Below the pieces are notes generated by a model. It made no database searches. It was not told the origin of the DNA and worked only from the letters and a program-made list of their open reading frames with translations. 12,221 nt of DNA. Source: JBKQWK01 sp052139595 (GTDB lineage Bacteria > Actinomycetota > Thermoleophilia > UBA2241). Made by a program: the position numbers and the translations under genes. Position 1 is the stretch's first letter, and each line of letters begins with the position of its first letter. The stretch is taken from the NCBI GenBank assembly GCA_052139595.1, contig JBKQWK010000118.1, forward strand, positions 1-12,221, written 5' to 3'. Shown piece after piece: positions 6,082 to 11,389 of the stretch.

Positions 6082-6499
6082 GATGGCGCTCCGCACGCTT
6101 CTGCCACGCGTCAGCCCCCACGCGCATTCTCTCCGCCCACTCCGCAAAGTCCATCGGCATGTAACGCGGTGTCCGAATGCCATAAATGTAGCGCAGCATC
6201 TCCTCGGCGCGGGCCTCGGCATCCTCGTATCGTTTCTGTGCGACCTCAGCCTCGCGGTACGGTAGCCGACGATGGTAAAGGGCATCGGCGCGGGATTCGG
6301 CCTCGTCGCGGGCAGCGACCATCGAGTCGCTACGTTTGCGTTCGCCGTCCCTCTCCTCCAGCACCTCCAGCAGGCGGGTGGCGATGGCGTTGATAGCTAA
6401 ATCACCGAGCCGGGTGCCGATGGAAGCGCGATCAATCCATTCCTGAGTTATCTCCGGCAGCTCGCCTCTCTCGCGCAGGGTTGTCAGGGGGTCAGGCAT
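6074..6499 (-). CDS. Coiled-coil protein, member A of the MPDPLTTL family
   Basis: A 141-residue, highly charged protein. It starts MPDPLTTLRERGELPE, has a middle with ATRLLEVLEERD, then ALYHRRLPYREAEVAQKRYE and a predicted coiled coil, and ends with FAEWAERMRVGADAWQKRA. The gene at 6744-7157 shares the first 15 residues exactly, plus ATRLLEVL and ALYHR, so the two are paralogues or mosaics. The ATG at 6499 has GGAGG six bases upstream and overlaps the preceding stop by 8 bp. Small coiled-coil proteins of this kind are frequent in GC-rich phages between replication and packaging genes, mostly without known role. Confidence 0.78.
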   Translation of the reverse strand: MPDPLTTLRERGELPEITQEWIDRASIGTRLGDLAINAIATRLLEVLEERDGERKRSDSMVAARDEAESRADALYHRRLPYREAEVAQKRYEDAEARAEEMLRYIYGIRTPRYMPMDFAEWAERMRVGADAWQKRAERHHA

Positions 6500-6502
6500 C
6501 GG
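6453..6502. repeat. 50-bp exact direct repeat, copy 1 (start of coiled-coil gene A)
   Basis: These 50 bases are identical to 7111-7160. They cover the start codon and the codons for the first 15 residues of the gene. The ribosome binding site bases ACCTCC (plus strand, 6505-6510 and 7163-7168) beyond the repeat are also the same, so the whole translation-initiation region is duplicated. Confidence 0.92.
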
Positions 6503-6683
6503 ATACCTCCCACCCGTCCTGGGGTAGTGACGGATCGTCTAGATCCACGCTACGCATCCCGATATCGTCGAGGTGCTCGATCATCTGATTGCCATGGTCC
6601 GGCATATACGTGTAGTCGCCGTTGGTGGCCCATCGTCTAGCACTAAGGACCTCAGCGAGTGTTGTCAGGGGTTCACTCATCAT
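6492..6683 (-). CDS. Hypothetical protein, 62-63 aa, beginning M(M)SEPLTTLAEVL
   Basis: Two adjacent ATG codons (6683 and 6680) follow GGGGAGGAG. The second has better spacing, the first overlaps as ATGA the stop of the tail frame described at 6680-6751. The N-terminus SEPLTTLAEVL resembles PDPLTTLRERG of its neighbours. The remainder is acidic: RRWATNGDYTYMPDHGN then DIGMRSVDLDDPSLPQD, ending in GWEVSDA, which parallels PEVTDA at the end of the gene at 7150-7395. Its stop overlaps the next start by 8 bp. The mixture of shared N- and C-terminal ends suggests a cassette. Function unknown. Confidence 0.72.
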   Translation of the reverse strand: MMSEPLTTLAEVLSARRWATNGDYTYMPDHGNQMIEHLDDIGMRSVDLDDPSLPQDGWEVSDA

Positions 6684-6751
6684 TCTCCTCCCCACTTGTC
6701 TAGGTCGCTGCCGTCTCCCACTTGTTCGTAGTAGTCGCGAGCCTCAGCCGC
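6680..6751 (-). pseudogene. Out-of-frame copy of a conserved C-terminal tail (…DYYEQVGDGSDLDKWGGE)
   Basis: Read one base out of phase with the gene ending at 6744, this DNA encodes AAEARDYYEQVGDGSDLDKW followed by GGE and TGA at 6680-6682. The identical peptide is the in-frame C-terminus of the membrane protein at 8322-8546. Its stop overlaps the next ATG as ATGA, as expected of a real gene end. The simplest view is that the coiled-coil gene at 6744-7157 once ended here and has a one-base frameshift, or that the tail came with the duplicated ribosome binding site. A sequencing error is also possible. Confidence 0.6.
6684..6751. repeat. 68-bp exact direct repeat, copy 1
   Basis: Identical to 8329-8396 by base-by-base comparison (offset 1645). 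It carries codons for the DYYEQVGDGSDLDKWGG tail and the GGGGAGGAG ribosome binding site of the following gene. Confidence 0.93.
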
Positions 6752-7157
6752 CCACTTCTCCGTCGCCGGCGCGGGCACGACTAGCCTCAAGCGCACGATG
6801 GTAGAGAGCGGATTGCTCAGCACACGTCTGCTTAACGTCCGCCAACTCGGCCCCTAGTCCCCTGCGAACCTCACAATCGAGAATAGCGAGCTTATTAGCG
6901 TGTTCCAGTGCGGCCTTCAGGCCATCGCGTTCCACACTAAGCACGCGCTTCGCCTCCTCCATATCCTGGTAGCAACGCACTTGATGGTCTCTGGCGTCCA
7001 GCACCTCCAGCAGGCGGGTGGCGAGGGCGCTCTGTACATTCCGGATATCCCGCAGCATCGCTGGATTGCCGGAGAATCCTCCGATGCGTTGGTAGCGCGG
7101 CCAGAACTCATCCGGCAGCTCGCCTCTCTCGCGCAGGGTTGTCAGGGGGTCAGGCAT
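6744..7157 (-). CDS. Coiled-coil protein, member B of the MPDPLTTL family (possibly frameshifted at its end)
   Basis: A 137-residue charged protein starting MPDPLTTLRERGELPDE, then ALATRLLEVLDARD, a coiled coil around RVLSVERDGLKAALEHANKL, and ALYHRALEASRARAGDGE. The first 15 residues, ATRLLEVL and ALYHR match the gene at 6074-6499. The ATG at 7157 has GGAGG six bases upstream and overlaps the previous stop by 8 bp. The stop at 6744 lies inside the 68-bp repeat, whereas the ancestral end is probably at 6680 in another frame, so the protein may have lost a 23-residue tail. No motif that suggests enzymatic activity. Confidence 0.75.
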   Translation of the reverse strand: MPDPLTTLRERGELPDEFWPRYQRIGGFSGNPAMLRDIRNVQSALATRLLEVLDARDHQVRCYQDMEEAKRVLSVERDGLKAALEHANKLAILDCEVRRGLGAELADVKQTCAEQSALYHRALEASRARAGDGEVGG

Positions 7158-7160
7158 CGG
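7111..7160. repeat. 50-bp exact direct repeat, copy 2 (start of coiled-coil gene B)
   Basis: Identical to 6453-6502 (offset 658). It encodes the common N-terminus MPDPLTTLRERGELP and includes the start codon. The paralogous genes diverge immediately after it. Confidence 0.92.
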
Positions 7161-7395
7161 TCACCTCCGGTTTGTCGAACGCGCATTTAGCAGCCAGCGC
7201 GTAGATGTTGGCAAGACGATCCTCGGCGTCGTTAAGTTGGCGACGGAGAGTTGCGTTCTCGGCCCGCAGTGTCTTAACCTCGCCAGCCAAGTACTCAATC
7301 TCGGGGTGCGGGTGCGTCTCGTATGGCGGCTTACTGCCGATCAGCATGGCTTGCCCGATGCGCTGAAGCAGTTCCCTGTCGGCCCACTCACTCAT
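7150..7395 (-). CDS. Short coiled-coil protein, 81 aa
   Basis: Starts at ATG 7395 after the strong site GGAGGGG four bases away, overlapping the upstream stop by 8 bp (ATGAGTGA). The N-terminal part is MSEWADRELLQRIGQAMLIG; then HPEIEYLAGEVKTLRAENAT and LRRQLNDAEDRLANIYA form heptad repeats (about 30-65), and the protein ends KPEVTDA. No charge or motif suggests a catalytic function. It may oligomerise with its coiled-coil neighbours, but this is speculation. Confidence 0.75.
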   Translation of the reverse strand: MSEWADRELLQRIGQAMLIGSKPPYETHPHPEIEYLAGEVKTLRAENATLRRQLNDAEDRLANIYALAAKCAFDKPEVTDA

Positions 7396-7606
7396 CGTTC
7401 CCCTCCATTTCGAGCCAGCTCGTCGGCATCGTCACGACGCGCTCTGACTCGTCTTCGGTTGCCGGCAGAACTACGTCAAAATGATATCGGTTCTCACCAC
7501 GAGCGCACACTTGGACCGTTTGTCCAATCAGGCGGCGGGATGCACCGACGGCGTTGTCGTTAATCGTCGCAAGGGGCAGGTCTGCGGTCGCCGGCTTGGC
7601 TTTCAT
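7388..7606 (-). CDS. Hypothetical protein, 72 aa
   Basis: The ATG at 7606 overlaps the previous stop as ATGA with no clear ribosome binding site, so translation is probably coupled. The sequence has a polar N-terminus (MKAKPATADLPLATINDNAV), a small beta-rich middle (GQTVQVCARGENRYHFDVVL) and an acidic end (PATEDESERVVTMPTSWLEM). No family recognised; the predicted strands could make a small barrel. Confidence 0.68.
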   Translation of the reverse strand: MKAKPATADLPLATINDNAVGASRRLIGQTVQVCARGENRYHFDVVLPATEDESERVVTMPTSWLEMEGNDE

Positions 7607-8325
7607 CGCACCACCATCTGCAGTCCGTAGTCGGATGGGTCGATGATCGCCCGCAGGTTGCGAAAATTGCCATCCTTGCCGATGACCTCGTGGGCGGTGA
7701 TTTCGTCGGCACTGCCAATCTCGGTCAGCCAGTCGGCAATCAACTCGGCATACTGAGTCCTGTCGCCAACCTCGGTGCGGACGGGCGTCGGCGATCCGAC
7801 GCGATAGACGTAGACGACTCCCTGACGCGCTGTGGCGCCATTCTCGGCCGATTCTGGCTCTGTTGGCGTACTCACTCGCGTTTCGGCTGCCGTGGCCGCA
7901 TTCGGCGCTACGGGAGACGAGACGGGGATATCCGGTACCTTCGCGGGAACAACGATGGTCATGATCCCATCGTCTGAGACTTCTGGCTGCCAGTGAGCCG
8001 GCGCCTTGTCTGCGACAACTCGCTTGAATGCCCGCTCAAAGTCCGAGTCTCCAGTCGGATGGATTGCGCTGTCGTCCATGGTGATCTCGGCGCCGGTGTG
8101 GCCGTAGCCGGTGCCGGTGATCGGTCCGCCGCCGTTCTGGCCGCCGAATCCGTCCAGCACCTCATCGATCTGGCTCAGGAGGAGTTTCGCGTTGTCGGCT
8201 CGTGACAGCGCCTTGATGACTGCGCCGGCCGCCTTGTCCGCGTCCTCAGCGAGTCTCTCGCGGATGGTCTGTAGGCGCTCCAGGTCGGTCTGCGGGAACA
8301 TCTCAGTTTCAGGTTGTGCGTTCAT
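7603..8325 (-). CDS. Two-part protein of unknown function, 240 aa
   Basis: Start is ATG 8325, four bases after GGGGAGGAG and overlapping the previous stop as ATGA; a GTG at 8340 is in frame but lies within that binding site. Residues 10-60 are helical (PQTDLERLQTIRERLAEDAD, then KALSRADNAKLLLSQIDEVL). A Gly-rich stretch (GFGGQNGGGPITGTGYGHTG) and a Pro/Thr/Ala/Glu-rich linker (about 135-170) follow. The C-terminal 65 residues (VVYVYRVGSPTPVRTEVGDR, IADWLTEIGSADEITAHEVI, RNLRAIIDPSDYGLQMVVR) look like a small alpha/beta domain. Linkers of this kind separate domains in phage proteins that bind nucleic acid or partners. I cannot name a family. Confidence 0.75.
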   Translation of the reverse strand: MNAQPETEMFPQTDLERLQTIRERLAEDADKAAGAVIKALSRADNAKLLLSQIDEVLDGFGGQNGGGPITGTGYGHTGAEITMDDSAIHPTGDSDFERAFKRVVADKAPAHWQPEVSDDGIMTIVVPAKVPDIPVSSPVAPNAATAAETRVSTPTEPESAENGATARQGVVYVYRVGSPTPVRTEVGDRTQYAELIADWLTEIGSADEITAHEVIGKDGNFRNLRAIIDPSDYGLQMVVR

Positions 8326-8546
8326 TCGTCTCCTCCCCACTTGTCTAGGTCGCTGCCGTCTCCCACTTGTTCGTAGTAGTCGCGAGCCTCAGCCGCGGCT
8401 TGGCGTAGCCGGCGCTGCTGTTCCTTGTGTGCCATGGCCCGGCGCAAATCCTCGTCGTCACGTTTGCCGGCCACCACCATAGCCACGGTGACGACGCCGA
8501 GCGCGAATCCGACGAAGAGGCAGGCGATGTCGATGAAGATGGTCAT
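8322..8546 (-). CDS. Small membrane-anchored protein with conserved C-terminal tail, 74 aa
   Basis: The ATG at 8546 overlaps the methyltransferase stop as ATGA and follows a GGGGGAG purine run, so it is preferred over an in-frame GTG at 8597. Residues 2-26 (TIFIDIACLFVGFALGVVTV plus AMVVAG) form one membrane helix, with a positive-charged cytoplasmic side after it. Then a charged helix (DEDLRRAMAHKEQQRRLRQA) and the tail DYYEQVGDGSDLDKWGGDE follow. The tail's DNA is part of the 68-bp repeat also present at 6684-6751. Single-helix phage membrane proteins of this size include spanin-like and exclusion proteins; no specific assignment is supported. Confidence 0.75.
   Translation of the reverse strand: MTIFIDIACLFVGFALGVVTVAMVVAGKRDDEDLRRAMAHKEQQRRLRQAAAEARDYYEQVGDGSDLDKWGGDE
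8329..8396. repeat. 68-bp exact direct repeat, copy 2
   Basis: Identical to 6684-6751. Here the repeat is in frame with its gene and ends next to the start of the 240-residue protein. It is probably the source copy, or closer to it. Confidence 0.93.
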
Positions 8547-9133
8547 GACTCCCCCTTTGTCGAAAATACGATTGTTTTCGCTGGTGTGGAGCTCCACTGT
8601 GAGGCCATGGCGGCTGCGATACCGGCATACGTGCGGCTGCGATCGCGCCAGCGATTAGGGCCGGCCGGCATCCGGTGAATACGTTGTTCGCGTCCGGCTA
8701 CCACCTTCGTCGGAGTGAGGCGTGGTAGACCCTTCAGCCACAGACACGTGGCCTTCGTCTCACCGTGGCCGAATTGCCATGGCTGGACGATCTGGTCGGG
8801 CTTGCGGATGTGCGTCGAAATGGCTCCGATAGGATTCTCCAGTGCGATCCGGGGGATGTCGGCAGTAAGCAGTTCCAGCACCAACCCAATCGCGGCCAGT
8901 TGCTCGCCCTGGCGATTACTCCACCACCGGGCTCCGCTGCTGGCCAGGTAGGTGCACGGCGGGTGTGCGATCATCAGGTCCCATCCGTCTCCGAGCACTT
9001 GGCGCACATCGCCCCGTATGTGCTGGCCGGGAATCTCGCTCGGCAGAATGTCGCACGACCAAGCGTCGTGACCGAGAGCTGCGAATGCCTCGCGGACGAT
9101 GCCGCTGAATTCGCAGGCGACGAGCACTTTCAT
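8543..9133 (-). CDS. Short DNA cytosine-5 methyltransferase-like protein
   Basis: These enzymes transfer methyl groups from S-adenosylmethionine to cytosine C5. The 196-residue protein shows motif I-like ACEFSGIVREAF (6-17), AWSCDILPSE, the catalytic loop HPPCTYLASSG (57-67) with Cys60, and LENP (98-101), the motif VI Glu-Asn-Pro. A later segment, QPWQFGHGETKATCLWLKGL, and a closing RSRTYAGIAAAMASQW resemble the end of this phage subgroup. It is much shorter than full m5C enzymes (over 300 aa) and lacks a clear target-recognition domain, as in many phage-encoded members. ATG 9133 follows GAGG and overlaps the previous stop as ATGA. Possible role: protection from host restriction. Activity and target are unknown. 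Confidence 0.82.
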   Translation of the reverse strand: MKVLVACEFSGIVREAFAALGHDAWSCDILPSEIPGQHIRGDVRQVLGDGWDLMIAHPPCTYLASSGARWWSNRQGEQLAAIGLVLELLTADIPRIALENPIGAISTHIRKPDQIVQPWQFGHGETKATCLWLKGLPRLTPTKVVAGREQRIHRMPAGPNRWRDRSRTYAGIAAAMASQWSSTPAKTIVFSTKGES

Positions 9134-9630
9134 ACGTCCTCATACCAGGCGTGCTGGCGTGCCGGTTTACGTGCCGGTTCCTCCGTGGGGTGATTGGCCT
9201 TGAGCGGCCGCGTGCCGCGCGGAGGGCAGACGGCATGGTGCCATCCCGAGTCTGTGACGTAGACCGCCGAATCGCAGCGCTCGTCGAGCGTGATCGCCAT
9301 CCGGCAACGGTCGCAGTAAACCCAGCTGTTGCGACTTGAGCCGTAGAGGTAGCGATCCTCTTGCGTGCGTTGGGCCTCGCTTAGTCGTTCGCTGCGATCA
9401 GCGGCCAGGAGGGCGGCGGCGGCGTGAATCTCGGCCGGTGACGGCGGGTGAGGCGAGTTCTGGCAGTGGCCGAGCACGGCCGTGCTGTAGGACTCGTCGC
9501 TCAGTTGGTTGAGGATCTGGTGCCACGCCTGAGCCTTGATGTACATCTTTTCCCGGCTCAATGACGGGAACCGGTCACCGTAGCTGGCATGGATGAAACC
9601 AAACGATTCAATGATCGTTTCGATGGTCAC
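9130..9630 (-). CDS. Helicase-loader-like protein (G39P-type N-terminus) with zinc-binding tail
   Basis: The start is GTG 9630 with GGAG seven bases upstream. Residues about 8-72 have the layout of the SPP1 G39P-type loader family: ASYGDRFPSLSREK, then AWHQILNQLSDESYSTAVL and a PPSPAEI motif (62-68). In that family the protein carries the replicative helicase to the origin complex. The C-terminal part has Cys106, Cys109, Cys119, His131/132 and Cys135 (YCDRCRM ... ERCD ... GWHHAVC), a pattern that could bind zinc and is not part of classical G39P. It lies directly after the initiator-like gene and overlaps it by 4 bp, which fits an initiator-loader pair. The helicase itself is not in this window. 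Confidence 0.65.
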   Translation of the reverse strand: MTIETIIESFGFIHASYGDRFPSLSREKMYIKAQAWHQILNQLSDESYSTAVLGHCQNSPHPPSPAEIHAAAALLAADRSERLSEAQRTQEDRYLYGSSRNSWVYCDRCRMAITLDERCDSAVYVTDSGWHHAVCPPRGTRPLKANHPTEEPARKPARQHAWYEDV

Positions 9631-10565
9631 AGTGCATCTCCGTTGACTACGTTGTCGTCGGCCGACGGCAGGCCGCGGAGACGGGCGGCGCGCATCTCTG
9701 CCGCCATCTCGTAGAGGTCGGCCGAGCTTGTCTCACTCCTACCGTTGCGTCCGCTCCCGAGGCGCCGCCTGGATTCGGGTATGCCGTCAACCCAGTCGGT
9801 CCAGCAGCGATCCCCTTTGGAGAGGAACGTTGCTGGCAGCATGAGTGGGGCGTCGGGATCGTTCGCGGCGTAGTCCGCGTAGTGGGCGACGGCCGCGATG
9901 GCGTCAAGTCGGTCACTCTGGACCATGGCTTTCCAGCGCCGTTCGGCCGCGGCGCGCTTCTCCTTGCGGGGGAATGGACCATAAAAGAGTCCAAAGTCGG
10001 AGTCCATGGACACGTTCGGCGCGTCAGCGTCGGACATATGGGTTAAGGACTGGACTGGACCGGGCTGGACAGGACAGGGCTGGGCTGGGGGCGTTGTAGC
10101 GTCCTTGTACGAGCCTTGTTCAAACGTTGTACAAGGTGAACCCGGTGCAGGAATGGCGTCAAAGTCGACGTCGTATAGGCACTTTCTAGTGTCCGTAGGG
10201 TGTGTCGTAGCCGTCACCCATGGTGGCAACGGCAGACTAGGAAACTGCGGATTGCGCGGGTGCTCGTGCTTGTGGAATGTGAGCAGGAAGAGGTAGCGGC
10301 GGCCGGCGACTTCGTAGGGTATGAGCTTGCCGGCCTCGATCATCTCATCGCGCCAGGTGGTCAGCAGGTCGACGGTGATGTCGGCGTCGAGTGGAGACGG
10401 CCAGAGGAGTAGTTTCCAGTTGAATGGGTCGTCTTCGAGACAGCCGCTATCTTCGGCCAGTGCCCAGAGTCCCGAGTAGGTTGTGCGCTTGTCGCGCGGC
10501 CAGCGCAGGAGCTCACCGTCGGAGAAGTAGTCAGCCTTGCGGATCCGGTTGCGGAGGCGGCTCAT
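9627..10565 (-). CDS. Phage replication initiator-like protein (DnaD/O-protein-like)
   Basis: 312 residues, probably binding the phage origin and recruiting the loader encoded next. The N-terminus (about 10-115) is typical of phage initiators: KADYFSDGELLRWPRDKRTT, YSGLWALAEDSG, WKLLLWPSPLDADITVDLLT, and a GRRYLFLLTFHKHEHP strand. A Pro/Gln/Thr-rich linker (about 138-185, PPAQPCPVQPGPVQS) follows. The C-terminus has the signature FYGPFPRKEKRAAAERRW (194-211) and LMLPATFLSKGDRCWTDWVDG, as in many phage replication proteins. The ATG at 10565 is chosen because conservation starts there and it overlaps the previous stop as ATGA; no clear ribosome binding site is visible, and a TTG at 10589 would add eight residues. 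Confidence 0.82.
   Translation of the reverse strand: MSRLRNRIRKADYFSDGELLRWPRDKRTTYSGLWALAEDSGCLEDDPFNWKLLLWPSPLDADITVDLLTTWRDEMIEAGKLIPYEVAGRRYLFLLTFHKHEHPRNPQFPSLPLPPWVTATTHPTDTRKCLYDVDFDAIPAPGSPCTTFEQGSYKDATTPPAQPCPVQPGPVQSLTHMSDADAPNVSMDSDFGLFYGPFPRKEKRAAAERRWKAMVQSDRLDAIAAVAHYADYAANDPDAPLMLPATFLSKGDRCWTDWVDGIPESRRRLGSGRNGRSETSSADLYEMAAEMRAARLRGLPSADDNVVNGDAL
10045..10140. repeat. Repeats inside the initiator gene: candidate replication origin
   Basis: On the plus strand, 10045-10092 is a purine-rich run of CTGGACTGGACCGGGCTGGA-type short tandem units. Next to it, CCTTGTAC (10103-10110), CCTTGTTC (10114-10121) and the palindromic TTGTACAA within TTGTACAAGG (10127-10136) form direct and inverted copies of one octamer. 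The region encodes the low-complexity linker of the initiator. In phage lambda the origin iterons lie inside the O gene in the same place, between the two domains. This analogy is the only evidence for origin function. Confidence 0.35.
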
Positions 10566-10741
10566 AGCAGCAGCCGGGAGTCGTCGCAATGAGAATCGTT
10601 AGCGAAAAACGCGGGGGTGGTGGTAATATTCTTCACGCGATCACCGGTCCTATCGGTGGTGGCCACGCCCCCGGGCCGCGCAAACGGTCGCGGGGGCACT
10701 TTCGTGGTCGAGTATACCACCACGGCAGGAGTCAAGCTCAT
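10562..10741 (-). CDS. Hypothetical protein, 59 aa
   Basis: Starts at ATG 10741, which overlaps the stop of the Cys-rich gene as ATGA, and ends with TGA overlapping the initiator ATG. The sequence is MSLTPAVVVYSTTKVPPRPF, then ARPGGVATTDRTGDRV and an end with DDSRLLL. No motif recognised. A longer in-frame start at 10819 would overlap the neighbour completely. Because both ends use the operon's 4-bp overlap, I think it is a real gene, perhaps mainly needed to couple translation into the initiator. Confidence 0.6.
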   Translation of the reverse strand: MSLTPAVVVYSTTKVPPRPFARPGGVATTDRTGDRVKNITTTPAFFANDSHCDDSRLLL

Positions 10742-10947
10742 GAGTCGCCATCCATCGTTAGCTGCTGTTCGCGGGCAGTGCGAACGAGACAGGTCTGACC
10801 GATGTCGACGCGCACCCACTTGCCGAACCCGAACACGCGCACCACGTCGACCTGACGGCAGTACCAGAACGCCTCGCCGTCGTCACTGTGACCGGCGGCG
10901 CACATGTAATCGCAGGATCGTTTACAGCGGCGCGGCGGGGTTTTCAT
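10738..10947 (-). CDS. Small Cys-rich protein, 69 aa
   Basis: ATG 10947 has GAGG seven bases upstream and overlaps the preceding stop as ATGA. The protein has Cys8, Cys12, Cys16, His20, Cys30 and Cys50 (RRCKRSCDYMCAAGH, then YCRQVDVVRVFGFGKWVRVD, IGQTC). This spacing could hold one or two zinc ions. Phage genomes commonly carry such small zinc-binding proteins in early regions, often as DNA-binding or host-inhibiting factors, but there is no evidence of which here. Confidence 0.68.
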   Translation of the reverse strand: MKTPPRRCKRSCDYMCAAGHSDDGEAFWYCRQVDVVRVFGFGKWVRVDIGQTCLVRTAREQQLTMDGDS

Positions 10948-11267
10948 GGCGTCGCCTCGTCTGAACGGCTCCGTCTGAGCTCAAACGGCAGTCCGTACTC
11001 GCGCACGATGAGACGGGAGAGTTGGGCCAGAAGCGTGTTGTCAATGAGGTAGGGTCCGGGCGACGCAAGACCCAGGAGGCGTGAGAAGTGCGGCCTCCTG
11101 AGCAGGTGCCCATAGAGGTCGATCGAGCACCTGCCCGTGTAGTCAGCGTCGGTTCGCGCCCACTCGACGATTTGATCGTAGGCGAGTGGATTCTGCCGCC
11201 GCCAGTCGATAGCGTCCTGTAGCGGGTCTGACACCCGCAGCGCGAGTTGGTCAGTCGCCGCGCTCAT
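10944..11267 (-). CDS. Helical phage protein of unknown function, 107 aa
   Basis: The ATG at 11267 overlaps the previous stop as ATGA; a TTG at 11291 is in frame but has no support. The sequence has NPLAYDQIVEWARTDADYTG, then IDLYGHLLRRPHFSRLLGL, YLIDNTLLAQLSRLIVREYG and LPFELRRSRSDEATP. The order of an N-terminal helix, an arm with a polar strand, a Y-x-(I/D)-N-x-x-L-A-x-L-x-R-L helix and a final F-E-x-R-R-x-R-S is reminiscent of a widespread, uncharacterised phage protein with K-(I/L)-N-x-x-x-x-x-(Y/L)-x-R-L and FE-x-R motifs. Function unknown. Confidence 0.72.
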   Translation of the reverse strand: MSAATDQLALRVSDPLQDAIDWRRQNPLAYDQIVEWARTDADYTGRCSIDLYGHLLRRPHFSRLLGLASPGPYLIDNTLLAQLSRLIVREYGLPFELRRSRSDEATP

Positions 11268-11389
11268 CGCCGACCTGGCCCATGTGTCCAACGACGGCGC
11301 CGCGGGCGGCTGTCGCGACTCTCATATGCGCCCGCGATGGCGTAGACGCAGGCTACGATTGCCATAGATGCGACGATAGCGATTATCAT
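11264..11389 (-). CDS. 41-residue single-helix membrane peptide
   Basis: The ATG at 11389 overlaps the zinc-finger gene's stop as ATGA, and the frame ends with TGA overlapping the next start. Residues 2-20 (IIAIVASMAIVACVYAIAG) form one membrane helix; a very basic tail with RDSRPRRRRWTHGPGRR follows. By the positive-inside rule the basic tail faces the cytoplasm. Such peptides are often missed because of length; both junctions argue that it is translated. Confidence 0.65.
   Translation of the reverse strand: MIIAIVASMAIVACVYAIAGAYESRDSRPRRRRWTHGPGRR

Noticed and set aside
6532..6546. Short inverted repeat GGATC-GTCTA-GATCC.
   Set aside because: It is inside a gene, occurs once, has only 5-bp arms and no following T-run, so chance is enough to explain it.
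8765..9193. A 142-residue plus-strand frame.
   Set aside because: Antisense to the methyltransferase gene, which has recognisable motifs on the minus strand.
9647..9994. A 115-residue minus-strand frame inside the initiator gene.
   Set aside because: Out of phase with the initiator frame, which has the conserved YGPFPRK end; the composition is Arg/Pro/Thr-rich shadow.
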